Shown here piece after piece: positions 12,493 to 23,630 of a DNA stretch of 64,000 bases; position 1 is the first letter of the stretch; each line of letters starts with the position of its first letter. The stretch comes from Haematobia irritans. Taxonomy: Eukaryota > Arthropoda > Insecta > Diptera > Muscidae. Made by a program: the position numbers and the translations under genes. Where the stretch lies: positions 204,277,313 to 204,341,312 of the forward strand of contig NC_134398.1 of assembly GCF_050003625.1 (NCBI RefSeq). Reading direction: 5' to 3'. The notes beneath the pieces were generated by a model, which was not told the origin of the DNA, did not search any database, and saw nothing but the letters and a program-made list of their open reading frames with translations.

Positions 12493-13137
12493 TTATGTAT
12501 GGAACAAAATATCGGCCAAATGGGTGCCGCGACCTCGGTGGCACACCTTTATCCGATGGTCCAAATTTTCGATGACGCTGAGGCATAATGGAAGTTCTAT
12601 GCCGTTAATGTGCCGAATTATCTCATCCTTTAGCTCTTGAATTGTTGCTGGGTTATCGACGTACACCTTTTCTTTCAAATAACCCCAAAGAAAAAAGTCA
12701 AACGGTGTCAAATCACATGATCTTGGCGGCCAATTGACATCGCCATTACGTGAGATAACACGGCCATAGAATTTGTTGCGCAAAAGAGCCATTGTTTCGT
12801 TAGCTGTGTGGCAAGTGGCACCGTCCTGCTGAAACAAAATATCGTCCACATCCATATCTTCCAATTCGAGCCATAAAAAGTTCGTTATCATCTCACGATA
12901 GCGAACACCATTCACAGTAACTGCTGACCGGCCTCATTTTGGAAAGAATACGGCCCGATGATGCCGCCAGCCCATAAACCGCCCTAAACAGTCACTCTTT
13001 GTGGGTGCATTGGTTTTTCGACAATCACTCTTGGATTCTCATACGCCCAAATGCGGCAATTCTGTTTATTGACGAATCCACTGAGGTGAAAATGTGCCTC
13101 ATCACTGAAGATGATTTTCTTCGAAAATTAATTATCC
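12493..13137 (-). pseudogene. Second DD41D transposase family, relic
   Basis: The minus-strand frame 12493-12915 (140 codons) has QQDGATCHTANETM and WPPRSCDLTPFDFFLWGYL, with 41 residues between the second and third Asp. Further upstream, with a stop and a frameshift between, are IIFSDEAHFHLSGFVNKQNC (first Asp, near 13100) and AGGIIGPY. The protein is clearly related to the transposase at 22069 but diverged (for example LRNKFYGRVISRNGDVNW), so it is a separate and older family. The N terminus is lost after about 13190. Confidence 0.85.
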
Positions 13138-13194
13138 ATTGTTGCCATTTCTTGGAACCATTTAACACATTGTTTGATTGTGTATCTCTCCATG

Positions 13195-13445
13195 CACGGA
13201 TGAAAAAGACTGTTTTTCATATGTTTGGCTATAAACATTATATGTTTGGAACACAAATTTTTAAACACAATATTTTTGAGTGCAAGCATATAATGTTCAT
13301 AAACTAGCATAACATGTTTGGGACATATTTGTTAATATGTTAGAACATATTATGTTTGGGACATAAAATGTTTGTAAATGTAATATGCTTGGATGCAAAC
13401 ATATATTAATTTAGAAATAGCCTATAAACATATATGTGTTTAGTA
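13195..13445. repeat. AACATAT-rich dispersed repeat, copy 1
   Basis: Many ATATGTTTGG and AACATATTATG motifs in both orientations. It shares an extended match with 61230-61480 (TTTTTCATATGTT, ACACAATAT, GAGTGCAA or AAGTGCAAACAT, TTAATATGTTAGAA). No ORF; probably a MITE body. It truncates the transposase relic. Confidence 0.6.
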
Positions 13446-13554
13446 GCTTGGAGCGCTATTTAACAGGGAGCGATATTGAATTAAGTTGGTGGTTGTTGCT
13501 TTTTATTACAAAATTAACATTTTATTTTTCCTTGGGCAATTGATCAGCTACTTC

Positions 13555-13740
13555 TTTGATCCTTACAAACTGTGTGGTCCGCTGTTCGAATCCCCGTCCG
13601 GCAAAAGGTACAATTAAAATAAAAAAATCATAAAATGGAATAATTTCTTCTACAATGTTTGTATTACAGAAAAAGGTGCTAAGAACTAAAAAATCTCGTG
13701 GAAGTGAGAAAGATGTGGGGGAATATACAATTAGGCAGAA
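13555..13740 (+). mobile_element. tRNA-derived SINE-like repeat
   Basis: TTACAAACTGTGTGGTCCGC then TGTTCGAATCCCCGTCC (B-box and T-arm-like), followed by a shared tail containing ATAATTTCTTCTACAATGTT, TTACAGAAAAAGGTGC and GGAAGTGAGAAAGATGTG. The same tail occurs at 60003-60110 and 63870-63965, with a weaker version at 28140-28225. Confidence 0.75.
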
Positions 13741-13849
13741 ACAAAATTTTGAGCATTCAGGTCGAAAACCTATGTTGTTAGCACCTATATTACCTGTTTA
13801 TTTTCATAATTCATTATGATTGTAAATATATAAATAAATAAATAAAATT

Positions 13850-14155
13850 TTGAGCACAATATTGTTTGGGAGAATTTTTTTTAAGCATATAATATTTTTG
13901 GGTGCAAAATGCTTCCAAACATATTATATGTTCACATAATAACATATTGTTTTTTGGAAGACAACATTATTGAATTTGGATGCAAAAATACAAAATGTTT
14001 GGAACTTAGACTAACCAAACATATATTGTTTAGACTAATATGCTTTCAAACATATTATATATTGGAAGAGATCAAACATATAAATGTTTGGACAATACCC
14101 AAAAATATATATGCTTGAAGCAAAATATGTTTGGGAGTATATGTTACAGAAGCGA
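13850..14155. repeat. AACATAT-rich dispersed repeat, second type
   Basis: ATATGTTTGG and CCAAACATAT motifs in both orientations. The end ATATGCTTGAAGCAAAATATG then GGGAGTATATGTTACAGA recurs, diverged, at 39855-39905. Confidence 0.5.
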
Positions 14156-14579
14156 TTTTTTGTGAGCGTGTGGTTCAAATAATAGAAATAGAGAAATGTC
14201 AAATAAAATTCGGAAAAAACTAGGCGTTTAGGTGTGGTTCACATTCAACATCGGCCCTTACAATTTAACCACCCTTTATAACACACATATGGCAAAACTG
14301 TTTTATTGTAAGCCAAATTTTATAAAGTAGTGGTTTTCTTGCCAACTTGCCTCAAAATGTCTCAAAGTCACTGGGGCTCAAAAATTGTATTGTTAAGTTT
14401 TTAATTGTAAATTTAAATAAATAAAAAAAAATAAAAACAAACAAATCTGTTATTAATAAAAAATGATACTCTGTTCCTGTAAATAGTACGAAAATTCATT
14501 CGATTTTTTTTGAATGACGGCATTAACGATTGTATCTATATACAAAAATAAAAAAATGAGTCGATAACAGCATCACTAT
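14156..14579. other. Unassigned AT-rich stretch
   Basis: No ORF, RNA gene or recognised repeat. Confidence 0.35.
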
Positions 14580-14832
14580 TCGCACTATACTTTTATTCGT
14601 TTATCCGGATGACAGTGCTCGTGTCGAACATATCCCATATATTGGCCACATTATAAGTTAAGACCGAAGGCATAATCGATACTGCTGCATGTTCATGGGC
14701 TCGATAACACATTTACCGATTATTTAGTCATCGCGGACAATTCGTATCGATTTGCCACGCTGTAAAATTCTTTACAAACACAGACATTCCGTCCGAAAAA
14801 AAACTTATACTCTGGACGACGCATAAAGTGCA
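14580..14832 (+). mobile_element. MITE, ACAGACTAT family, copy 1
   Basis: The body contains CAGTGCTCGTGTCGAACATA, CATAATCGATACTGCTGCAT, CACATTTACCGATTATTTAG and ACAGACATTCCGTCCG, all shared with 20952-21200 in the same orientation and with 17638-17888 inverted. The left terminus is decayed. Confidence 0.8.
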
Positions 14833-16204
14833 TCATTCAACGTATCCAACCCCTAAGCCCGGTATGCAGCTCTTATAAAATTCCTTTTGCATGCTAATAA
14901 GTTTTTACCGAGTATTTCTAAAGCGCGGTATGCACATTTAACGGATATTTCATTTGCGTGACCATAACACGTATTTATAATGGGTCGATAACAACTACCC
15001 TGCCAGCATTTCAAAGTTCCATTTCAACCTCATCGTTACCACAGACTCGTAAATGTCACTTCAACCATCATGAAAAGGTACATCAAAAAGTACATGCAAG
15101 TAATTTGCCATCCCTACTGTTAAAAAAGCCATTTTTTTTGTGAAACGCCAAGCGCAACCAGCTTGTTATATTTTAATTAAATAAAAACGAAAATAAAGTT
15201 CTGAAAACATAGATTATACGCTTAAAATTGTGAAAGGTATATTGGTGAACAATTTGGTGATTTTCCAAATGGAATAAAGTGATTGTTTTTCAGATATTTT
15301 ACAGACACGCTGCCTCCATGGAATAAAAACACTGGTTGATAGACGCAGCAACATGTAACTCGCTACTTGTAACTCAACATCATCATTAATGCCAAAAATT
15401 ATGTTAAATGTAATGTGATAGTAGTATAAATGTTATATTTTTAAGAATTTGTAAATGTTTAATCAAATTAATAAATATCTAAACAAACGTGTTTTACTCG
15501 ACCACAATGATTCTTTTACAACTATCTTAAAATGCACTTTTTCTGATTGTTTGGAGGGTCCCTTATTGGCGTCGTTCTAAATTGATCTATAAAGGCACCT
15601 AATAATTGCACTCATGCGAAACATTTTTGTAGTAACTTGGCGTGGTACAACTTCTCAATAGTGACGGCGCTTTTCCGACGAGTTTTTGATGTCGTATATG
15701 ATTGTTTTCGACGTAGTGGGGATTCTCAAAAGAGTCCCCAAATTCAAAAAATGTTGGCAGGGTATACACGGAATTTTCGTTAGATTTATATACCGATCTT
15801 TATGAAGAAAATGAAAACTATCGATAACTTCTTTCTAACGAAAATTTCGCTATGGACAGAGCAATTTATTTCAGAGCTTCACACCAGGTAAGATTTATCT
15901 CCCATAAAGTAATATAATCGGTAGAACCGTCTAATATCACATTAATTAGTTTCAGTATCGATTATGTCGCCGAATATAAATTATGATGCGACCAACATGT
16001 GGGATTTTACTTTACATGGGTAGAACAAAATGTTTAGATGTGTGCGCTTCTTAAGTTTCAAATTTAAATTTGATAAGGACTTCATGCCAATATCAGAGTT
16101 TTTCGATGTTCCTTTCGGGAAGAAATGCAAGCAATTCATTAGGAATCCTTTCGAAAGGTTTGACAGCAAAACAAACCCATATATTTTTTGTGGATAGCAA
16201 AGTA
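14833..16204. other. Intergenic with MITE fragments
   Basis: It contains fragments of the GCCCGGTATGCAGCTC family (14860-14960) and a short imperfect hairpin (ATTTTCGTTAGA ... TCTAACGAAAAT at 15773-15845). The rest shows no recognised gene. Confidence 0.35.
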
Positions 16205-16840
16205 TATTTAGGAAGGTAGTTTCAAGCTATCAGATGATTACAATTTTTTCATTTGAGCAGAACTTTGATTGTCGGTATCTGTTTAATGGCATAGGCGTAG
16301 CTAAAGGTGTTTTATGGGTTTTTCATCTCCCCCTACCAAATACCATTCAGTATTTCTTCAAATCATGATTATATATCATTGAATTAAATATTATGGTTTC
16401 TTCCCATCTATAAGAATTTATTTTTTCTCTTTTTGAGGTATCTTCACAATGAGCACACATCGTAGCTTTTACCCCCTACGAAAATGTTGCTAGCTACGCC
16501 AATGTTTTATATTGTGACAAATAAAAATTCAAAATAAAATTATTTTATACCAAAAATTTTGAATTTTCAATTTGCTTTAAATTTATGACAGAAAAGTATC
16601 GAAATAAATTATCCTCATAATTGATGGTAAGAATTACTTCAATTATTCTTGTAGACCGTATAATATTTCGAAGCATACATCGATCATTTCCAGATTTTCT
16701 CTATTTTAAATTTCCAACTTGTTGAACATATTGTTCAACAAGTGAGAAATTTAATTCAATTTGACTGACAATCAAAGTTTCAATATGGCGACTGACATTT
16801 TTGTTTTTGTAATACTAAAACTACCTTACTAACCCCCATT
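16205..16840. repeat. Dispersed repeat with AAGGTAGTTT ends
   Basis: It begins AGGAAGGTAGTTTC, and the far end reads AAAACTACCTTAC, a possible inverted repeat. Its first 300 bases (TTGATTGTCGGTATC, TCCCCCTACCAAAT, GAGGTATCTTCACA) recur inverted at 30517-30765. Confidence 0.5.
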
Positions 16841-17637
16841 TTCATGAAACTCCGTTAGTGCTCCGTTAGTTAACGAACTTTTAAACCGTACCATGGATAT
16901 ATCTGTCATCTTGCGTATATATTCCACATGCCAGTTAGAAATTTAACTGCTGAAAATTTTTCAGTTAAAGTTTACCGGAGAGAAGATATTTGCAATTTAA
17001 TTTCTATTAACTGGCAGTTAAAGCCTAACGGAGCTACAAGAAAATGGCCGTAAATCTGCCTTGGTGGATAGCTGAAAATTTGTTAAAGGTGCATATAGAA
17101 CTTTGGTTACGACAGTGTTATCGACTGTTTACATAATCTTCTCTAAAATAAATTGACACGCAAACGTTAGTCGCATACCCGGCTTTAATTTGGCTTACAT
17201 GGCGGTAAAACAGTTTAGTTTTAATAATTATCCAAGTTAAAATAATATTGGAAAATTTATTTACTTATTCGTAAATGAAAAATCCCTCAAAATTATCAAT
17301 CTTGGGCTAAGTATTATTGGGTTGTGGTTAGCTGCTGTTACCAAGGCGTAACGTTTTTTTTTGTCTTTCGAATATAAACAAATTTTAACAAGACGATTTA
17401 TGTGATTTTAATATTCGTTGTTGTTGGATGTAGATGTGGAAATAGTGAAGGGAAATTATTTAAAATTTTGAAAAATGATATTCTTGAGAAAATGGTAGAT
17501 AACATAACGGATGTATTATATGTATGAATTAAAGTGTCATTATTACATTTATAGGAGAGGAATAAATGTGTATGTTTCCCCAAAAAATGATTTCCGATAA
17601 AATTTTTAATTGCTTGATTTTAGACTATGCATAATTA
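16841..17637. other. Intergenic, no gene seen
   Basis: Contains CTCCGTTAG and AACTGGCAGTTAAA motifs and short relics of the GCCCGG/GGTATG family near 17175. No convincing ORF. Confidence 0.35.
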
Positions 17638-17888
17638 TATTGCGTCTTACAGACTATAAGTTTTTCTGGACGGAATGCCTGTGTTTGTAAAGGATCTTAC
17701 AGTGTGTCCAAACGATACGACATTTCGTTGATGACTAAATAATCGGTAAATGTGTTATGGATCCCATAAACATGCAACAGTATCGATTATGCCTTCGGAC
17801 TTAATTTATAATGTGGCCCATATATGGGATATGTTCGACACGACCACTGTCGTCCGGATAAACTTATAGTCTGCAAGGCGCATAAAAC
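17638..17888 (-). mobile_element. MITE, ACAGACTAT family, copy 2
   Basis: Ends TTACAGACTATAAGTTT and AAACTTATAGTCTGCAA form an inverted repeat of about 17 bases. The body is the reverse complement of the 14580 and 20952 copies. Confidence 0.85.
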
Positions 17889-18029
17889 AACACAAACACA
17901 GCAGAGTACCTCGAATAAAGCTAAGAGTTTTCCGTCTTATGATTATTTGTGTATTGATATATATCTAAAATTGGTTTTGTTTACTTATAAACAATAATGT
18001 AGCTTTTTTGATTTTTTTACAAATATCCT

Positions 18030-19120
18030 CTTTTAAAAATCTTTAATGGTTGATGGTAACCTAAAGACGATTAATACCCACATCCATGAACCAAATATTA
18101 GGGTTTCCTTTGAAATTTCAGGAGGACTTGAGGATTTGAGGACACTTCCCGAAGATAATTTTAAAGATTTCACCTATGAGGACTATATCAGATTCTGGAT
18201 TTATAAGAACCATTTTTGTTTGAGTTTTAGAGGAATCATTAACATCTCTTGTAAGTGTGCAAGAAAATTATAAAAAAAAAAATTGATTTGAAATCTTAAA
18301 TCTGTAGAAGTAGAATCTGGAAATTTTACATTGAGTTTCAAGCAATTTTCATGATCAGTGCGCCTTCTACACCCTCAAGAAGTGAAGTCGGTCTATATGG
18401 AGGCATTACCAAATGGACCGATAAAAACTTAATCCGATACACATTTTTGTGAGCCTAAAATACCAGAATATTTACAATTTCGGGCAAATCAGATAAAAAC
18501 TACGGTTTCTAGAAACCCAAGGAGTTAAATCGGGAGATCATTCTTATGGGGGCTATACTAAAATATGGACCGATACTCACCGTTTTCGGCACACCTTTTT
18601 ATGACCCGAAAATACCTCTAGATTTCCAATTTCAGGCAAATAGGATAAAAACTTCGGATTCTAGAAGACAAGAAGTAAAATCGGGAAATCGGTCTATATG
18701 GGGGCTATACCAAAATATGGACCGATACTCACCATTTTCGGCGCATCTCTTTATGGTCCTAAAATACCTCTAGATTTCAAATTTCAGGCAAATTGGATAA
18801 AAACTTCGAATTCTATAAGCCCAAGACCCCAAATCGGGAGGTCGGTTTATATGGGGACTATATCAAAACCTGGACCGATAAAGCCCATCTTCGAACTTGA
18901 CCTGCCTGCAGACAAAAGACGAGTTTGTACAAAATTTTAGCACGATTGCTTCATTATTGAAGACTGTAGCGTGATTACAACAGACAGACAGACAGACGGA
19001 CATCGTTATATCGTCTTAGAATTTCTCCCTGATCAAGGATATATATACTTTATATAGTCGGAAATCGATATTTCGATGTGTTACAAACGGAATGACCATT
19101 CTATGGTGAGTATAAAAATA
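18030..19120 (+). repeat. Dispersed muscoid repeat with internal ~145-bp tandem units, copy 1
   Basis: It starts near AATACCCACATCCATGAACC, followed by CTTCCCGAAGATAATTTTAA. Four imperfect units of about 145 bp follow, each with TCGGTCTATATGGGGGCTAT, GGACCGATACTCACC and GATTTCCAATTTCAGGC. It ends CAGACAGACAGACGGACAT, ATATATACTTTATATAGTC and GGAATGACCATTCTATGGTG. The same arrangement, more broken, is at 23957-26231. ORFs across it are not conserved between units and are not genes. Confidence 0.75.
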
Positions 19121-19192
19121 TATCCATTTTTTTGAATTATTGTTTTATTTGAAGTTTAAAAAATTTTTTTAAAAATTCAATTTTAAATTAAA

Positions 19193-19422
19193 GGTGAGTA
19201 TTAAGTTCGAGTTTAGCCGCTAAAAACGTCATTTTTTCACGATTACTTTTCTTTAATAATCCATTTTAAGGAATACAAACTTTGTGAAAATTTGCTTTGG
19301 GCTTTTCCCCATCAAGGTATAATAAAATTTGCAACAAATATGTATAATTTCATGCATTTTTCTTACTGATTTATTTTTCACTTTAGCGATTTTAGCGGCT
19401 AAACTCGAACTTAATACTCACC
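19193..19422. mobile_element. MITE with 33-bp perfect inverted ends and TTAAA flanks
   Basis: The left end starts GGTGAGTATTAAGTTCGAG and continues TTTAGCCGCTAAAA. The right end is its exact reverse complement over 33 bases. TTAAA stands on each side (19188-19192 and 19423-19427), as expected for a target duplication. It has 230 bp and no ORF. A diverged end fragment (CATTAAGTTCGAG) recurs at 63179. Confidence 0.85.
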
Positions 19423-19429
19423 TTAAAAC

Positions 19430-19590
19430 AAAAGTTAATTATATCAATAAATTTTTTTATTTCATAAATTGCTATTTTTTATTGAAATTGGTGATTGATA
19501 ATATCAATTCTATGATTGAAGAAATTTCAATTAAAAATTTATTGGTTCAATTAATTTCGTGATTGAAAACAAAAAAAAAATTATATCTGT
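19430..19590. repeat. Partial AATTAATTG-type MITE
   Basis: TTCAATTAAAAATTTATTGG, AATTTCGTGATTGAAAAC and a CTGTGTAC end match the right part of the MITEs at 50166-50453 and 57834-58107. Confidence 0.55.
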
Positions 19591-19599
19591 GTACATTCT

Positions 19600-20735
19600 A
19601 TTTTCTTCTTTAAGTGAAGTATATCGACCGGGCCAATGAATAATGTCTTTTTGTTTCTTCTGGTTGTTTTCTTTTGATGGAAATAGTTTAAAAATGAAAA
19701 AAAAAACAAAAACAATTTTGTTACTATCACATTGCATTTTCCTAAAGTAGCTACTACTTCAACTGTGTGAGATTTTAGCCACATTTTCCTCAAGTACTGC
19801 CCCAACAATCCACTAGAATTACACATAAAACATGCAATGAAGAACCATCATTACCATCATCCATGGAGACAGTCTTTGAATGGACGGATGGACGGACAAA
19901 ATGCCTCTTCGTCATGAACCAGGCAGACAGACAGACATAGTGCTCATTAAAGCCGCACTCTTAGTTCAACTCTAAACTTTGTTATTGTTTTAATGGTTTA
20001 TAATATTTTTATTACGGTTAAATTTTTTGCTTTGTATTTTCCATTCCACTGGTAGTAGAAAATGGTGGAGGGAGGTACAGAGGGGTTGGCGGCATTTATT
20101 TGGATACTTTGTTTGCTGTTGTTGCTCTGGTTGCGTTTATTTTCCTTTACTCAACACTACCATTCATTACTATTTTATTGTTTCAGTCTTATTGTAGCTT
20201 TGGTGTTATTGTTGTTGTTTTTAGTATTTGGCGGTTAAAACGCTCAAATGCTAAAAGCGACTGGGGCAAAGATTCAGTTGCATTTTGTTTGTTGTTGAAG
20301 TTGTGTGCTGTTTTGCTCTTTATATATTTTGGGGCATTATTAACATTGTCAGCATCATTGTTGAGAAAAATTTTGAGCTCATTTCAAAACCAACAAAAAA
20401 CTATAACATCGAGTGGAAACACGCCATTTAATTTGATCGACTTGAAAGTTCTTTTATTAAACAGTTTTGGAAAAAAAATCAAACAAGAATTGGCATTTTT
20501 TAAATATACACAGTAGATTGTGTAAAAAAATATTTAAAAATTCTTTATTTAAATATAATATTTTGTTATGTTTTGCATAAAAGATAATTGGTGAATAAAT
20601 TAATTAATTTAAGAAACATTCTGTTATAGAATAGCAGATCATTTGTTTCAAAATTGAAAGGTGAGCTTAATACGAGTAAAATTTTCAAATATATCATAGT
20701 TTGTTGAAGGAAAACCGCTGTGCTGTTTCTTCTAA
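19600..20735. other. Intergenic, low-complexity TTG-rich stretch
   Basis: A TTGTTGTT-rich segment at 20105-20360 gives a 138-codon hydrophobic frame with no family resemblance; it looks like a composition artefact. Nothing else recognised. Confidence 0.35.
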
Positions 20736-20945
20736 AGCCCGATATGCATCTCCAACAAAAATTTCGTTTACGTGCCAATAACTTAATGCTTCTTATGGGA
20801 GTAAAATAAAAACAATCGATAATAGCGTAACAAAAATATATGTATTTCTTATGGATGGCAGAAATTTTCTTAGAGGTGCATATCGGTGCATTAGGAAATA
20901 ACAAATAAAATTCTCTTTGCATGCCAATAAGGCAGTTTTGTGATG
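20736..20945 (+). repeat. GCCCGGTATGCA-family MITE, decayed
   Basis: AAAGCCCGATATGCATCTCC at one side and TAGAGGTGCATATCGG at the other form an imperfect inverted repeat. Inside are TTCTTATGGGAG and AACAATCGATAATAGCGTAA. Relatives lie near 11610, 14860, 21520-21660, 29135-29330 and 30790-30870. Confidence 0.6.
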
Positions 20946-20951
20946 TATGTC

Positions 20952-21200
20952 TTATGTGCTTTACAGACTATCAGTTATTCCGGACGACAGTGCTCGTGTC
21001 GAACATATCCCATATATTGTGCACATTATAAGTTAAGTCCGAGGGCATAATCGATACTGCTGCATGTTTATGGGATCGATAACACATTTACCGATTATTT
21101 AGTCATCGCCGACAAGTCGTATCGATACGACACACTGTAAGATTCTTTACAAACACCGACATTCCGTCCGGAAAAACTGATAGTCTGTAAAACGCATTAT
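20952..21200 (+). mobile_element. MITE, ACAGACTAT family, copy 3 (best preserved)
   Basis: The left end TTATGTGCTTTACAGACTAT mirrors the right end ATAGTCTGTAAAACGCAT. The body matches copies at 14580 and 17638. It is immediately followed by a different foldback element at 21202. Confidence 0.85.
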
Positions 21201-21201
21201 G

Positions 21202-21458
21202 CACGCAGAGAAGGAATATGATCACCTCAAACATGTTTCAAGAGTAAAATGTTATTTTTGGTCGGTGAACAGGGAACATTTATGTCGCAATCATATTCTT
21301 TTCTCGGAAAACATATACGTGATTGCCGAAATCAGGTACATAATTTTCGAGAACATATCATGGTTGCGACAAACATGTTACATGTTCCCCGCCCAAAAAT
21401 AACATTTTGCTCTTAAAACATGTTTGAGGTGATCATGTTCCTTCTCTGGATGTGGGTG
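21202..21458. mobile_element. Foldback MITE (AGAGAAGGAATATGATCACC), copy 1
   Basis: Arms of about 70-110 bp: AGAGAAGGAATATGATCACC and TCAAACATGTTTCAAGAG on the left mirror CTCTTAAAACATGTTTGAGG and GATCATGTTCCTTCTCT on the right. A second copy is at 58228-58455. No ORF. Confidence 0.85.
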
Positions 21459-21959
21459 TAAATGTCAAGGGATGCCGGACTATAAGAAATAAATAAATAA
21501 ATAAAAACTGTGTTATCGACATGTCATTTCTGCTACTCCTAAAAATGATTTGCTATATTTGCTAACGAAATTTGCGAGGCGATTGATTAATATTTTGGTC
21601 CCTGGAAGGTATATTAACTGAGTTATTAGCACGCAAACGTAATTACTTTAAAGCCCGATATGCAACAGAGAACGTAAACCGGTATCCATTTATATCTACC
21701 CAAAATACGTAGCGGGTATGTGTTCCGATGTGCATGCTACTCATATAAAGCATAGATTATATATTGCATAGATGATCCGTTTCTCTCCGCGAAAAAAATA
21801 TGTAAGCTTCAAATATTAAGTTTTTAACATTTCGTATTGATTTTTTCAAAAAAAAAAAATCAGTTCCAGACAGTAATTTGCTTTTGTATCGTTCGTAAAG
21901 AATAAATCCACACAAAATTGAATTTTGTACTTTAGCGGTTTTGATCGCAAATTTTGAAC
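21459..21959. other. Intergenic with MITE relics
   Basis: Fragments of the GCCCGGTATGCA family (21505-21660). No gene seen. Confidence 0.35.
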
Positions 21960-21961
21960 TA

Positions 21962-22895
21962 AAGGGTGATTTGTTAAGAGCTTGATAACTTTTTTTTTAA
22001 AAAAAACGCATAAAATTTGCAAAATCTCATCGGTTCTTTATTTGAAACGTTAGATTGGTCCATGACATTTACTTTTTGAAGATAATTTCATTTAAATGTT
22101 GACCGCGGCTGCGTCTTAGGTGGTCCATTCGGAAAGTCCAATTTTGGGCAACTTTTTCGAGCATTTCGGCCGGAATAGCCCGAATTTCTTCGGAAATGTT
22201 GTCTTCCAAAGCTGGAATAGTTGCTGGCTTATTTCTGTAGACTTTAGACTTGACGTAGCCCCACAAAAAATAGTCTAAAGGCGTCAAATCGCATGATCTT
22301 GGTGGCCAACTTACCGGTCCATTTCTTGAGATGAATTGTTCTCCGAAGTTTTCCCTCAAAATGGCCATAGAATCGCGAGCTGTGTGGCATGTAGCGCCAT
22401 CTTGTTGAAACCACATGTCAACCAAGTTCAGTTCTTCCATTTTTGGCAACAAAAAGTTTGTTAGCATCGAACGATAGCGATCGCCATTCACCGTAACGTT
22501 GCGTCCAACAGCATCTTTGAAAAAATACGGTCCAATGATTCCACCAGCGTACAAACCACACCAAACAGTGCATTTTTCGGGATGCATGGGCAGTTCTTGA
22601 ACGGCTTCTGGTTGCTCTTCACTCCAAATGCGGCAATTTTGCTTATTTACGTAGCCATTCAACCAGAAATGAGCCTCATCGCTGAACAAAATTTGTCGAT
22701 AAAAAAGCGGATTTTCTGCCAACTTTTCTAGGGCCCATTCACTGAAAATTCGACGTTGTGGCTCGTTAGTAAGTCTATTCATGATGAAATGTCAAAGCAT
22801 ACTGAGCATCTTTCTCTTTGACACCATGTCTGAAATCCCACGTGATCTGTCAAATACTAATGCATGAAAATCCTAACCTCAAAAGAATCACCCTT
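21962..22895 (-). mobile_element. DD41D Tc1/mariner-type element, copy B (intact truncated ORF)
   Basis: 934 bp between TA duplications (21960-21961 and 22896-22897). The outer ends share AAGGGTGATT and then diverge (TTGTTAAGAGC versus CTTTTGAGGTT), so the TIR is short. The 5' UTR-like region carries CAGATCACGTGGGATTTCAG. An internal deletion joins the first seven codons of the transposase to its catalytic half. Confidence 0.93.
22069..22782 (-). CDS. N-terminally truncated DD41D transposase, intact catalytic core
   Basis: 237 codons from an ATG that is probably the family's native start (MNRLTNE), fused by an in-frame deletion to PQRRIFSEWALEKLAENP. The RNase-H-fold catalytic triad is complete: D35 (LFSDEAHF), D128 (QQDGATCH) and D170 (CDLTPLDYFLWG), with 92 and 41 residues between them. 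DD41D is the signature of the rosa-type branch of the IS630/Tc1/mariner superfamily. The ~100-residue helix-turn-helix region that binds the TIRs is absent, so the protein could catalyse or dimerise but should not find its ends alone. It might act as a repressor or simply be a passenger. It stands alone with no neighbouring gene. Confidence 0.85.
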   Translation of the reverse strand: MNRLTNEPQRRIFSEWALEKLAENPLFYRQILFSDEAHFWLNGYVNKQNCRIWSEEQPEAVQELPMHPEKCTVWCGLYAGGIIGPYFFKDAVGRNVTVNGDRYRSMLTNFLLPKMEELNLVDMWFQQDGATCHTARDSMAILRENFGEQFISRNGPVSWPPRSCDLTPLDYFLWGYVKSKVYRNKPATIPALEDNISEEIRAIPAEMLEKVAQNWTFRMDHLRRSRGQHLNEIIFKK

Positions 22896-22897
22896 TA

Positions 22898-23630
22898 TCT
22901 ATTTAATTTATAATCTATAATTACATTCAAAATATATCCGAATATGAGTAAGTAAATTTCGTTTGTCTGCCGACAATACAGTTCTGTTATATCTGTCTTG
23001 TGGAAGCAAAATATAAAACATCAATAGTTTCATACCCCCAAGAAATACTATTTTAGCTACTGAAAAGTCTATGAGGGATTGTTTTTATTTTGCTCCCATA
23101 AGAAATACATGTCAGCACTGTGTTATTGGCGTACAATAGGAATGTATGTTTTTTCAGAGTAAATGTCTACTTTCGTTCTAAAGAATAAATGTCTAGAGAA
23201 AAAGTCTATGTATTTCCATTTCGATAAAATTGCGCCGGATTTATAGGAGAATGTGCAAAAAAAAAAATATAATATTGTCACAACGAAAATTTCGGTACGA
23301 AAAAGCTTTTCCAAAAAAAAGAGATCACTTCAATAGGCATTGACCTTAAAAACGTAAATTATATATTTACTTCATTGTTTGCTGAAAAAAAATCAAATAT
23401 TTTCTTATATATTGAGCTGAAAAAAGTGGGCGAAAGTGAATAAGAAAAAAATTGCAGAATATATGCAATAATTCATAAATTTTATTTTTATACTTGACCT
23501 ATTTTTTGTTGCAGATAAAAGTTTACAATCAATAGCAATAGTTTTCAAGAGATATACTGGTATAAATATTAGGCAGGTGCAGATTAATTGTACACTTCAT
23601 TATGTTATGCATTACGTAGTGTGAAACTAA
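22898..23630. other. Intergenic, no gene seen
   Basis: Relics of the GCCCGGTATGCA family (22965-23140). Otherwise AT-rich without recognisable coding sequence. Confidence 0.35.

Noticed and set aside
18046..18940. ORFs of 75-80 codons (MGAILKYGPILT and similar)
   Set aside because: They follow the ~145-bp tandem units of a dispersed repeat and are not maintained between units.
20100..20516. 138-codon hydrophobic ORF
   Set aside because: It arises from TTG/TTGTTGTT-rich DNA. No family motif, no splice or poly(A) context and no conserved features.
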